NCBI GenBank assembly: GCA_003611805.1
Contig: RAYM01000036.1
Coordinates: forward strand, 1 to 64,000
Source of the DNA: a bacterium 1xD42-87
Lineage (GTDB): Bacteria > Bacillota > Clostridia > Lachnospirales > Lachnospiraceae
Direction: 5' to 3'
DNA: 64,000 nt
The notes below the pieces were generated by a model. The model had not been told where the DNA came from. It did no database searches and was given only the letters and a program-made list of their open reading frames with translations. Numbering within the stretch: the first letter of the stretch is position 1; every line of letters begins with the position of its first letter. A program made the translations under genes and the position numbers. This document shows, one piece after another, positions 26,065 to 34,202 of this stretch.

Positions 26065-26119
26065 CAATTCACACGAATGTCAGATTGTGCATCAATTTAT
26101 GATTATTTCGTGTGAATTG
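26065..26119. repeat. Perfect 13-bp inverted repeat downstream of the kinase-like gene
   Basis: CAATTCACACGAA (26065-26077) is complementary to 26107-26119 across a 29-base loop. There is no T-tract after it. It may stabilise the 3' end of the polC transcript. Its arm resembles the CACAC-AATT arm of the structure at 17275. Between 26120 and 26228 no gene is supported. Confidence 0.65.
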
Positions 26120-26228
26120 CAACCATGAATGCAATGGCGCCGGCTCCGATGCCATACAGCAGGTGCATGGCGCGGGTGTGGAAAGTAATGCAAGAACAGA
26201 CATACTTGTATATTTGTATACAAAGTTC

Positions 26229-26257
26229 TTGACAAGAAATGGAAAAGTCCATATACT
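26229..26257 (+). promoter_or_regulatory. Strong sigma-A promoter upstream of the amino acid ABC operon
   Basis: TTGACA (26229-26234), 17-bp spacer, TATACT (26252-26257). Predicted start is near 26264, ~120 bases before the first gene. Confidence 0.8.
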
Positions 26258-26273
26258 TAAGAAAGCGGGAAAG

Positions 26274-26304
26274 ACGGTGTCAATGCCAACAGTACACCGT
26301 TTTT
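26274..26304 (+). terminator. Promoter-proximal terminator-like hairpin (attenuator) in the leader
   Basis: ACGGTGT (26274-26280) pairs with ACACCGT (26294-26300), 13-base loop, then TTTTCTTG. It lies only ~10 bases into the predicted RNA, so it would either end most transcripts or be the 3' end of a very short RNA. Confidence 0.6.
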
Positions 26305-26384
26305 CTTGTTAATAAAGTATTTAGCGGTTCCTGTGGGTATGCCTGCCGGCAAACTCGGCATGACGCTTTGGAATGGAGGAAGGT

Positions 26385-27146
26385 ATGAAAAAATTTTTAG
26401 CAATGGTTTTGGCAGGATGTATGGCTCTCGGTGTGACGGCGTGCGGCGGTGGCAGCGCGAACAGCGATAAGGTGTGGGTTGTGGCGACGGATACGGTGTT
26501 CCGCCCCTTTGAGTTCACCGATGAGAATGGTGATTTTGTAGGCATTGACGTGGATGTCCTGGCGGCGATCGCGGAGGATCAGGGATTCAAATATGAGCTG
26601 AAGAGCCTTGGCTGGGATGCCGGTGTGGCAGCGGTGCAGGCAGGTCAGGCGGACGCGCTGATTGCGGGCGCTACCATCAAGCAGGAGCGTATCGATTCCG
26701 GCTGGATTTTCTCCGACGGTTACTATGACGCGACACAGACCTTTGTCGTTGCGGAAGGCAGCACGATTGCGAGCTTTGAAGATCTTGCGGGCAAGAACGT
26801 GGCGGTAAAGAACGGCACGGCGGGCATGGACTTTGCAGAGAGCTTAAAGGACCAGTACGGTTTTACCACCACGGTATTTGAGGATTCACCGACTATGTAT
26901 CAGGACGTGATTTTAGGCAACTCTGCGGCGTGTGTGGAAGATACGCCGATCATGGCTGACTCCATCAAGACGGGTGGTCTTGCGCTGACGATTCCCGAGG
27001 GCATGGAGAGCGACGGCGCGCCTTACGGCTTTGCCATTATGAACGCTGAGAATCAAGAACTCCTCGACATGTTCAACGCGGGTCTGAAAAACATTAAGGC
27101 GAATGGCAAGTACGACGAGATCATAGCAAAATACTTGGAGAAATAG
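26385..27146 (+). CDS. Polar amino acid ABC transporter substrate-binding lipoprotein
   Basis: 253 residues. A lipoprotein signal peptide ends in VTACGGG (Cys about residue 20). The mature part is a family-3 solute-binding protein: ATDTVFRPFEFTDENGDFVGIDVDV, then QAGQADALIAGATI, KNVAVKNGTAGMDFAE and GYAI-like closing segments. It captures a polar amino acid outside the membrane for the permease and ATPase that follow; which amino acid is not evident. ATG 26385 follows GGAGGAAGG. It is separated from the permease gene by structured element B, which probably lets the binding protein be made in excess. Confidence 0.9.
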   Translation: MKKFLAMVLAGCMALGVTACGGGSANSDKVWVVATDTVFRPFEFTDENGDFVGIDVDVLAAIAEDQGFKYELKSLGWDAGVAAVQAGQADALIAGATIKQERIDSGWIFSDGYYDATQTFVVAEGSTIASFEDLAGKNVAVKNGTAGMDFAESLKDQYGFTTTVFEDSPTMYQDVILGNSAACVEDTPIMADSIKTGGLALTIPEGMESDGAPYGFAIMNAENQELLDMFNAGLKNIKANGKYDEIIAKYLEK

Positions 27147-27148
27147 CA

Positions 27149-27244
27149 GTGTGAAAAGTGCTTCTAAAGTCCTTCCGCCATAGGGCGGAACGACAAGAAG
27201 CACTAAGTTTCACACGAGAGAATGCCTGAGAAACGGACATTCTT
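27149..27244 (+). repeat. Structured intergenic element, copy B
   Basis: Stems GTGTGAAA/TTTCACAC (27149-27156, 27208-27215), AGTGCTTCT/AGAAGCACT (27157-27165, 27196-27204) and TTCCGCC/GGCGGAA (27173-27179, 27184-27190), then a weaker GAGAATG/CATTCTT hairpin (27218-27224, 27238-27244). Loop words TCTAAAG and CACTAAG are the same as in copy C. It lies inside an operon, three bases after one stop and 22 before the next start. Confidence 0.8.
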
Positions 27245-27266
27245 TGCATAAAGGGAGAAGAGTTTT

Positions 27267-27935
27267 ATGGTAATGATAATTCAGACATATGGGACAATGC
27301 TTTTGAAGGCGATGGGGCACACACTTCTGCTGTGCCTGCTTTCCTTGGTGTTTGCCTCTGTGATCGGTATGATTTTCGGGCTGATGAATGTGGGGCACAA
27401 CAGGCTGCTTAACTGTATCGGTACGGTTTATGTGGATGCGGTGCGCGGTGTGCCGCTCATCGTGCTTGCCTATTTTATCTACTTCGGCATTCCGGCGGGC
27501 ATTCAGAGTCTTGGGTTTACAAACTTTAAAATGGATGCCCTGCAGGCAGGGACGATCGCCCTTTCCATGAACTGCGGCGCGTATATGGCGGAGATCGTCA
27601 GGGCGGGTATCCAGAGCGTGGACAGAGGGCAGATGGAGGCGGGCAGAAGTCTCGGTCTCTCCTACGGCGCGGGGATGGCGCTGATTGTGGTGCCGCAGGC
27701 GGTGCGCACGATGATTCCGTCGATCATAAACCAGTTTATCATTACCTTGAAAGATACGTCGATTCTCTCCGTGATCGGATTTCCGGAGCTTACGAACGTG
27801 GGTAAGACCATCATGGGCAATACGTTCAAGAATTTGCAGGCATGGGCTATTGTCGGCATTATGTATCTGATAGTCATTACGATACTGAGTAAGGTTTCCA
27901 AACAGATTGAGAGGAGGATCAACCGTGGCAGATAA
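27267..27935 (+). CDS. Polar amino acid ABC transporter permease
   Basis: 222 residues, about five membrane helices, HisMQ/GlnP type. An early [16 protein letters not shown] helix leads into [18 protein letters not shown], and the EAA loop reads [20 protein letters not shown] before [18 protein letters not shown]. It forms the channel, probably as a homodimer, for the binding protein upstream. AAGGGAGAAGAG precedes ATG 27267. The stop overlaps the ATPase gene by 11 bases. Confidence 0.92.
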   Translation: MVMIIQTYGTMLLKAMGHTLLLCLLSLVFASVIGMIFGLMNVGHNRLLNCIGTVYVDAVRGVPLIVLAYFIYFGIPAGIQSLGFTNFKMDALQAGTIALSMNCGAYMAEIVRAGIQSVDRGQMEAGRSLGLSYGAGMALIVVPQAVRTMIPSIINQFIITLKDTSILSVIGFPELTNVGKTIMGNTFKNLQAWAIVGIMYLIVITILSKVSKQIERRINRGR

Positions 27936-28668
27936 GGCGGATGTCAAGATTTCGGTGAAGAATTTAAAGAAGAACTTCGGTTCGCTGGAAGTGCTTAAGG
28001 ACATCAGTCTGGAGGTGGCCGAGGGCGAAGTGGTTGTGCTGATCGGTCCTTCCGGCAGCGGGAAGTCCACCCTTCTGCGGTGTCTGAACCAGTTGGAGAA
28101 GGCGACCTCCGGGCAGATCGTGATCGACGGTTTTGACGTGACCGATAAGCATACGGATATCAACAAGGTGCGTGAGAATATCGGCATGGTGTTCCAGCAT
28201 TTTAATCTGTTTAACCATCTGAATGTCTTAAGGAACATGACGCTGGCGCCGGTTCATTTGAAGACGCTCTCCAAGGAGGATGCGAATAACAAGGCGATGC
28301 AGCTTTTGGAGCGGGTAGGGCTGTCCGATAAGGCGGGAGCCTATCCCAGCCAGCTTTCCGGTGGACAGAAGCAGCGCGTGGCGATAGCGCGTGCACTGGA
28401 AATGAATCCCGATATCATGCTTTTTGACGAACCGACCAGCGCCCTTGACCCGGAGATGGTGGGCGAGGTGCTTGCAGTTATGAAGGAGCTGGCACGGGAC
28501 GGTATGACGATGATCGTGGTTACCCATGAAATTGGGTTCGCGAGAGAGGTGGCAAGCAGAGTAATCTTTATGGAAGGCGGTTATATCATCGAGGAGGGAA
28601 CGCCGGAGGAAGTGCTGGATCATCCGAAGGAGCCGAGGACGATTGATTTTTTGAGTAAGGTATTATAA
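27925..28668 (+). CDS. Polar amino acid ABC transporter ATP-binding protein
   Basis: 247 residues. Walker [11 protein letters not shown]-loop [10 protein letters not shown], signature LSGGQKQR, Walker [15 protein letters not shown], and switch VVTHEIGFA. All are typical of the GlnQ/HisP family. GTG 27925 is chosen because GGAGGA lies at 27913-27918; it overlaps the permease stop. It energises uptake by the importer encoded at 26385-27935. A terminator at 28688 ends the operon. Confidence 0.93.
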   Translation: MADKADVKISVKNLKKNFGSLEVLKDISLEVAEGEVVVLIGPSGSGKSTLLRCLNQLEKATSGQIVIDGFDVTDKHTDINKVRENIGMVFQHFNLFNHLNVLRNMTLAPVHLKTLSKEDANNKAMQLLERVGLSDKAGAYPSQLSGGQKQRVAIARALEMNPDIMLFDEPTSALDPEMVGEVLAVMKELARDGMTMIVVTHEIGFAREVASRVIFMEGGYIIEEGTPEEVLDHPKEPRTIDFLSKVL

Positions 28669-28687
28669 AATTATAAAGGGAAAAGAA

Positions 28688-28718
28688 AAGCTATTGCATT
28701 TGATACAATAGCTTTTTA
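28688..28718 (+). terminator. Intrinsic terminator of the amino acid ABC operon
   Basis: AAGCTATTG (28688-28696) pairs with CAATAGCTT (28706-28714), nine-base loop, then TTTAAA. A second small hairpin AGCACT/AGTGCT lies at 28748-28764. From here to ~33900 the sequence is clearly richer in A and T. Confidence 0.85.
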
Positions 28719-28822
28719 AATTAAGGGGAAAGATAGAGACTATACAAAGCACTATAAAAGTGCTATTATTACTTAAGATGTCGGTTGAGCAGATAAAATA
28801 AAGGGTAAGATTACAGAAGGAA

Positions 28823-29527
28823 ATGATTTGTATTGTATTGTTGGTATATCAGGAAGCTGAAAATTTGAAATGGATGCTGCCGCAGATATTGGAAAACATC
28901 AAGAAAACAGATGAAGATTTCAATATACTTGTAGTTGATTCTGAAAAATCTAAAGATAATTCAAACGAAGTCTGCAGGCAGTTTCAAGTTCGATATGTGC
29001 AGCAGGAGTATCCGGGATTTGGAGGCGCTTACAGGACTGCTATTCAATGTGCGTCGGGTGATAGTTTATTAATATTGGACAGTGACGGGCAGCATTCTCC
29101 ACAAGATATTCCTAAATTAGTAGATACGTATGCCCATGGGGAGTATGATATTGTTATTGGTTCGCGTTATGTAAAAGGAGGAAACACTAACGAAAATATC
29201 GTTTCTATAGTAATGTCAAGGATCCTGAATTATATATTCAGGATGTGCTTGGGGATTAAAGCTTACGATATTTCAACTAATTTTCGGATATATAATTTGA
29301 AACAGCTCAAACAGTGTGATCTGGAATGTATCAATTTTGATATTCTTCAGGAAATACTGCTGAAAATGAAACTAAATAATCCGGGTCTGAAAATCGGAGA
29401 GGTTCCTATAGCGCTAAATCATAGAGCTTATGGAGAATCAAAAAGGAGATGGCTGCCTTTTATTATGAGCTATGGGGCATCTCTGCTGAAATTGACAGGT
29501 TTGAGAATAAAATATGGAAAACGTTAA
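28823..29527 (+). CDS. Family 2 glycosyltransferase, polyprenyl-phosphate sugar synthase-like
   Basis: 234 residues of GT-A fold: IVLLVYQEAENL at the start, nucleotide-sugar Asp in ILVVDSEKSKDNS, the metal motif DSDGQHSP and GSRYVKGG. The overall pattern is that of DPM1/GtrB-like enzymes, which put a sugar onto polyprenyl phosphate. There are no C-terminal membrane helices, as in short DPM1 forms. It opens a four-gene glycan cassette. AGAAGGAA precedes ATG 28823. Proposed role: make the lipid-linked donor used by the large membrane protein at 31819; this is inferred from family and context. Confidence 0.8.
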   Translation: MICIVLLVYQEAENLKWMLPQILENIKKTDEDFNILVVDSEKSKDNSNEVCRQFQVRYVQQEYPGFGGAYRTAIQCASGDSLLILDSDGQHSPQDIPKLVDTYAHGEYDIVIGSRYVKGGNTNENIVSIVMSRILNYIFRMCLGIKAYDISTNFRIYNLKQLKQCDLECINFDILQEILLKMKLNNPGLKIGEVPIALNHRAYGESKRRWLPFIMSYGASLLKLTGLRIKYGKR

Positions 29528-29578
29528 GAAAAGAATTCATAATGATATTCTTGGGTAGAATTTTGAAAGGAACTCGCA

Positions 29579-30559
29579 GTGAGGGCTTTAATAACCGGAG
29601 TGTACGGGCAGGATGGCAGTTATCTGTGTGAGCAGCTTCGCGATCAGGGCTATGAAGTACATGGGATTTGTCATAGTGTGCTCAGTGATACGTCAAAAAG
29701 AATACGAAGAGAATTGGAAATTGAAAATAAGCTGCCTATAGAGCATTATGAATCTTTGTATGATTATGATGCGATGGAAAGGCTGATTTTGCACATACAG
29801 CCAGATGAGATATATCACATGGCGGCAATTCATAACAGTGCAGAGAGTGCTGATAACAATCTTGCCAGACAGGAATGCCAATTGTTGAGGAATAACATTA
29901 CGGCTACTCAGAATATTTTGTCTGCCTGCAGTCAGATTTCCCGCCAGACCAGAATTGCTACGGCGGGATCCTGTTTAATGTTTGATTATTCTGATACGGT
30001 ATTTCAAAATGAGGCGACGCAGTTTGAAGCGGATTCTATGTACGGAATAGCAAAGATAACAGAAAGACAGCTTGTAGAGTATTACAGACACAGAGGACTT
30101 TATGCAAGCATGGCAATCCTGTATAATCACGAGAGTCATAGGCGCGGCGAGAGGTTTGTGACCAGAAAAATATCCAAAGGACTGCGGGATATCATAAATG
30201 GGAAAGTGGATTCCATTACGCTCGGTGGGATAGACGCGCTGAAAGACTGGGGGTATGCAGGCGATTATATGAAGGCTATGCGCCTTATGCTAAAGGCGGA
30301 TGAGCCAAAAGACTATATATTGGCAACAGGGAAGCTTCATTCCATAGAAGAGTTCGTGTCAGAATGTGCGAAACAATTACACGTGGAAGATTGGAGAAAA
30401 TATATAAAAATTGATGAGAAAATGATCTCTAGAAAAATTAAGGGGACGCTTCGTGGCGACGCAAGTAAGATCAGACAGGAATTGGGGTGGGAACCCGAGA
30501 TGGACTTCGGGCAGCTGGTGACAGAAATGATAACAGATGGAGGACGAATTCGTGTATAA
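29579..30559 (+). CDS. GDP-mannose 4,6-dehydratase-like NAD(P)-dependent sugar dehydratase/epimerase
   Basis: 326 residues of the extended SDR class. It starts MRALITGVYGQDGSYL with the nucleotide motif (G-x-x-G-Q-D), then DEIYHMAAIHNSAES, YGIAKITERQ with the catalytic Tyr-x-x-x-Lys, YNHESHRRGERFVTRK (the GMD-type substrate loop) and RPxE-like WGYAGDYMKAM. It probably converts a nucleotide-hexose to a 4-keto-6-deoxy sugar or its epimer. The Tyr is in the form SMYGIAKITE. It starts with GTG at 29579 behind AAAGGAACT. Its 3' end overlaps the methyltransferase start by eight bases, suggesting coupled synthesis of one sugar. Confidence 0.82.
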   Translation: MRALITGVYGQDGSYLCEQLRDQGYEVHGICHSVLSDTSKRIRRELEIENKLPIEHYESLYDYDAMERLILHIQPDEIYHMAAIHNSAESADNNLARQECQLLRNNITATQNILSACSQISRQTRIATAGSCLMFDYSDTVFQNEATQFEADSMYGIAKITERQLVEYYRHRGLYASMAILYNHESHRRGERFVTRKISKGLRDIINGKVDSITLGGIDALKDWGYAGDYMKAMRLMLKADEPKDYILATGKLHSIEEFVSECAKQLHVEDWRKYIKIDEKMISRKIKGTLRGDASKIRQELGWEPEMDFGQLVTEMITDGGRIRV

Positions 30560-31796
30560 AGAAGTAGAGAAATGCAGGATATGTGGAAACAGCAATTTGG
30601 TAAGGATTATGGACTTGGGGACAATGCTGTTGACAGGAGTGTATCCCCTGCCCGGTGAAGAGGTAGAAGAAGGTCCTTTGGAACTGGTTAAATGTGACGG
30701 AGATGATGTATGTGGGCTTGTCCAGCTCAAACATTCTTTTGAGGCTGAAAAAATGTATGGTGGAGGATACGGATACCGTTCCGCGCTGAACTTGTCCATG
30801 ATGGAGCATTTGCGGGAAATTACAAGCGATATTAGAAATAAGGTTGAGATAAAAAAAGAAGATCTTGTAATTGACATTGGCAGCAATGATGGAACCCTGC
30901 TGGGAACCTATATTGATGCAGGCGTTGACTGTACTTTTGTCGGGATAGATCCAACCTGTGAGAAATTTAAGAAATATTATAAGGAAGGAATTGCGTTAGA
31001 ACCGCATTTTTTTGATGCGGATCTTATCAGGAAAAAGTATCCATCAAGAAGAGCGAAAGTAGTTACTTCCATCGCAATGTTTTATGATTTGGAAGATCCT
31101 GTCCACTTTGCGGAAGACATTGCGCAAATTCTGGAAGATGACGGAATCTGGGTAATGGAGCAGAGCTATCTGCCGCTTATGATCGAGACGAATTCTTATG
31201 ATACAGTCTGTCACGAACATCTTGAGTTTTATACGTTAAAGCAAATTGACTGGATTGCGGAAAAGGCGGCGTTAAAGGTAATAGATGTGGTGACAAACGA
31301 TGTAAACGGCGGAAGCTTCAGGGTTGTCTTGGCAAAGAAAAACGCTGGCTTCAAGGTTTCGGATACCGTGCTTGCAATGCGTAAGAGCGAGGAGAGGAAT
31401 GGGTATAATGACTTGGAAGCCTTTGAGGGTTTTCAAAAAGCTGTGGTGAGCCATAAGGAAACGCTGATAAATTTTCTGAAGAAATGCAGGCAGGATGGAA
31501 AAGTTGTTTTAGGATATGGTGCATCTACAAAGGGAAATGTTGTTTTGCAGTATTGTGGTATCACTTCGGAGTTATTACCTGCCATAGCAGAAGTGAATTC
31601 TGATAAATATGGTCATGTTACCCCAGGAACGCATATTCCCATTATATCGGAAACGGATGCGAAGAATATGAATCCTGATTATTTCCTCGTGCTGCCGTGG
31701 CATTTTAAGAAAAATATATTAGAGAGAGAAGCGGAATATATTCGCTATTCAGGATGCAAATTTGTTTTTTATCTTCCTGAATTTGAGATAGAATAA
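30552..31796 (+). CDS. Sugar C-methyltransferase (NovU/TylC3-like)
   Basis: 414 residues in three parts. A small zinc-binding domain comes first with CRICGN and later CDGDDVCGLVQ. A SAM-binding domain follows with VIDIGSNDGTLLG and SIAMFYDLEDP. A C-terminal domain carries GYGASTKGNVVLQYCG and PWHFKKNI. This Methyltransf_13/11/14 order is typical of enzymes that add a methyl carbon to a keto-sugar nucleotide. GTG 30552 with GGAGGA (30539-30544) is preferred over ATG 30537. Substrate is presumably the keto-sugar made by the preceding dehydratase; the position methylated is not known. Confidence 0.83.
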   Translation: MYKEVEKCRICGNSNLVRIMDLGTMLLTGVYPLPGEEVEEGPLELVKCDGDDVCGLVQLKHSFEAEKMYGGGYGYRSALNLSMMEHLREITSDIRNKVEIKKEDLVIDIGSNDGTLLGTYIDAGVDCTFVGIDPTCEKFKKYYKEGIALEPHFFDADLIRKKYPSRRAKVVTSIAMFYDLEDPVHFAEDIAQILEDDGIWVMEQSYLPLMIETNSYDTVCHEHLEFYTLKQIDWIAEKAALKVIDVVTNDVNGGSFRVVLAKKNAGFKVSDTVLAMRKSEERNGYNDLEAFEGFQKAVVSHKETLINFLKKCRQDGKVVLGYGASTKGNVVLQYCGITSELLPAIAEVNSDKYGHVTPGTHIPIISETDAKNMNPDYFLVLPWHFKKNILEREAEYIRYSGCKFVFYLPEFEIE

Positions 31797-31818
31797 CAGA
31801 CGAAAGGGAATAAAAGAG

Positions 31819-33816
31819 ATGCCAAAGGCTGCCATGCAGTTTTCAATATTACAGAATAAGCTTGTTATTGCTTTGATAGGGTGCTTTTGTGTTATATGTC
31901 TTTCCTTTTTTACCTGTATGCTTGGGAAAAAAGGAAATGAAAATGTCCAATATTATAGTTCCATAGAGATGGGTGATCAGGACGCCAAATTGACAGATCT
32001 TAAAAGTGGAGAAGATATTGTTCAGCCACTGCAGGTGCCTTACCCGATATTAAAAGGGATTTATATTTCCTTTGCAGCCAATATCCCGGGTTGGGAAGGT
32101 CTTGAAGGCATTGAGGGATACGAGGTGACGGCGCAGCTGTGTCTTGATGACGCGGTTGTGCAGGAGTGGAGGCTGGAACCGGCTGATGTCATTAGTGAAA
32201 AAGGGCTTTTCCTTGATAGACCCCTTGTGATAGACGGCGGAGATGCGGCACTCAGATTAGCCATTTACAGTGAACAGGAAGAAATACCAGTCACGGTCAG
32301 ATCAACAGCGCGTATTGAAAACAATAAGTTTTCCTGTAGGATTGGAAACACAGACACAATGAGGACATTAAATTTACAGGTCAGGGGCAGTTACGGCACG
32401 CATACGGTACGCCTCTTTGTTTTTTGCCTGTTTATTTATACGTTGTTGTTTTTCATGCTTTATAATTCTATATTGAATCCTGTTTTTGATAAAAAGAATA
32501 CGATGGACAAAATAATCATTTGGGGGTCTATGATATCATGTACTCTCTTTTTTGCCCATTATAATGATATGAAAATTATAACAGAACTGTCGTATCAATT
32601 ATTAAAGGCAATCCAGGAAGGGAAATTATTTCAATTTTATGAATATGCATTAGAAAATTCACTATATCCGAATAATGCAAACTATAATATTTTGTTGTAT
32701 ATGGTTACTGCGGTTATTGATTTACCCGTTCTCATCTGCAGTAAACTTGGATTTGGCATTTCAAAAGGGCTTGAAATTTTATATATCAATGTTGTATTAT
32801 GCGTTATTTTTTATTTTACCGGGAAACTGTTAAAGAAGATGTTAATCTTATGGAAGTTAGATGCTGTTGATGTGGAGATTGCGGAAACATTTTATTATCT
32901 GAATCCCATTCTGCTATTTGCAACGGTTGGATATGGGCAGCTAGATATTACATGCGCCGCTGTTCTTCTTTTGGCACTTTATTTTTATTCAAAAGATAAA
33001 ATGGATGTGTTTGCGGTTATATTATCTGTTTCGATCGCGATGAAAAGTTTTCCCCTGTTGATACTGATTCCGCTGATTGTGCTTCGGGAAAAACGCTTTT
33101 TTTATATTTTGCGCTATACCATAGAAGGTATGCTGGCGCCTGTCCTGTTTCAGCTGGTGTATGGCGGGTCAGGGGCATGGAAAGAGATCCAGTCGCAGTA
33201 TCATTTTGTTAATCGTCTGTTTGGTCATACGTTGACGCCGCAGATATCGCTGTTTTGTATGCTATATATTATAGTTTGTATCGTGTGTTATTGTCATGCC
33301 CCGATGAAGAAATATAAAAATATTCTTCTGTCCGGGATCGCGGTATATGCGGTGTTTGCAGTTTTTTCGATATGGTATCCACATTATCTGACGATATTTG
33401 CCGTCTTTTTGGCGTTGAGTATTTTACTTTTCGAGGACAAAAATAAATTTATGTCTGTTATGTCCTTAGTAACAATTGGCTATCTTGGATATTCGATGTG
33501 GCATTGGTATTACGATGAAAATTTTATGTTTTACCATGGTATTATGCTTTTGGGAACTCAATATGATATTTCTGAAATGACATTAAGCCGTTTTGTAGAG
33601 ATGCATTTGCCTTTTGAACAGATGGAAATATTGATGTTCTCTGTTTTTGCTGCGGCTGTATTATTTATTACGGGTAAATCTGTTTATTCTATAGAAAAGA
33701 CAGAGAGGGAAGGGACTGTCAACAATCTGCCCCTGTATAGAGGATATCTTTATTTACAGACACTTCCGCTTTACCTGATTATCATTGTTTCTGTGGTAAT
33801 GGTTCTATCTTTTTGA
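31819..33816 (+). CDS. Large multi-pass membrane protein, probable GT-C-type glycosyltransferase
   Basis: 665 residues. An N-terminal anchor helix (about 12-32) is followed by an extracytoplasmic beta-rich domain to about 200, then about 10-12 membrane helices. The central YYLNPILLFATVGYGQLDIT followed by AMKSFPLLILIPL resembles PMT/DUF2029-type mannosyltransferases, which take sugar from a polyprenyl-phosphate donor on the outer face. No single catalytic motif can be assigned. As the last gene of the cassette it is the candidate for transferring the modified sugar to a surface polymer. ATG 31819 follows GAAAGGGA. Function is inferred. Confidence 0.65.
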   Translation: MPKAAMQFSILQNKLVIALIGCFCVICLSFFTCMLGKKGNENVQYYSSIEMGDQDAKLTDLKSGEDIVQPLQVPYPILKGIYISFAANIPGWEGLEGIEGYEVTAQLCLDDAVVQEWRLEPADVISEKGLFLDRPLVIDGGDAALRLAIYSEQEEIPVTVRSTARIENNKFSCRIGNTDTMRTLNLQVRGSYGTHTVRLFVFCLFIYTLLFFMLYNSILNPVFDKKNTMDKIIIWGSMISCTLFFAHYNDMKIITELSYQLLKAIQEGKLFQFYEYALENSLYPNNANYNILLYMVTAVIDLPVLICSKLGFGISKGLEILYINVVLCVIFYFTGKLLKKMLILWKLDAVDVEIAETFYYLNPILLFATVGYGQLDITCAAVLLLALYFYSKDKMDVFAVILSVSIAMKSFPLLILIPLIVLREKRFFYILRYTIEGMLAPVLFQLVYGGSGAWKEIQSQYHFVNRLFGHTLTPQISLFCMLYIIVCIVCYCHAPMKKYKNILLSGIAVYAVFAVFSIWYPHYLTIFAVFLALSILLFEDKNKFMSVMSLVTIGYLGYSMWHWYYDENFMFYHGIMLLGTQYDISEMTLSRFVEMHLPFEQMEILMFSVFAAAVLFITGKSVYSIEKTEREGTVNNLPLYRGYLYLQTLPLYLIIIVSVVMVLSF

Positions 33817-33898
33817 AAGAAGGGGCTCGTTTATCTGATTTAAATTGCAAAATAAAAGGGTGCCAGATAAAATTTGTGGAGAAAATTGAAAAAAGTAC

Positions 33899-33927
33899 TT
33901 GCAATCTCAGCTAAAATATAATAGAAT
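33899..33927 (+). promoter_or_regulatory. Promoter of tRNA-Glu
   Basis: TTGCAA (33899-33904), 17-bp spacer, TAGAAT (33922-33927); the mature tRNA begins 20 bases later. Confidence 0.7.
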
Positions 33928-33946
33928 GAACAAGTGCCAAACAGAT

Positions 33947-34018
33947 GGCTCGTTGGTCAAGCGGTTAAGACGCCGCCCTCTCACGGCGGAAACAGGGGTT
34001 CGATTCCCCTACGAGCTG
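33947..34018 (+). tRNA. tRNA-Glu (CUC anticodon)
   Basis: 72-base cloverleaf. The acceptor GGCTCGT pairs with ACGAGCT (one G-U), with discriminator G. The anticodon arm is CCGCC-CTCTCAC-GGCGG with CTC at the anticodon; the T-arm is AGGGG-TTCGATT-CCCCT with the canonical TTCGA. CCA is not encoded. It reads GAG. The gene stands alone at the right edge of the AT-rich glycan cassette. The 3' flank GCTGTT...AACAGC could be a weak processing hairpin. Nothing else is recognisable up to 34202. Confidence 0.95.
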
Positions 34019-34202
34019 TTGACTGTTTTAGAACAGCCCAACCCTAAAGGATGCCGGAAACTGCGGATAACGTGGTTTGCGGTGTTTTTTATATACGCAG
34101 ACCTGCATATGGAAGTTTGCTGTTTTACAGCATGCGGGACGCGCGGCGTGCAAGACAATGGAGAGGTCTGAGAATGGCATTAACAGGGAAGGGAAAAAGA
34201 AG

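Noticed and set aside
26112..26312. Small open frame between the kinase-like gene and the ABC operon
   Set aside because: It runs through an inverted repeat, a consensus promoter and a terminator hairpin; there is no ribosome binding site and the composition is not protein-like.
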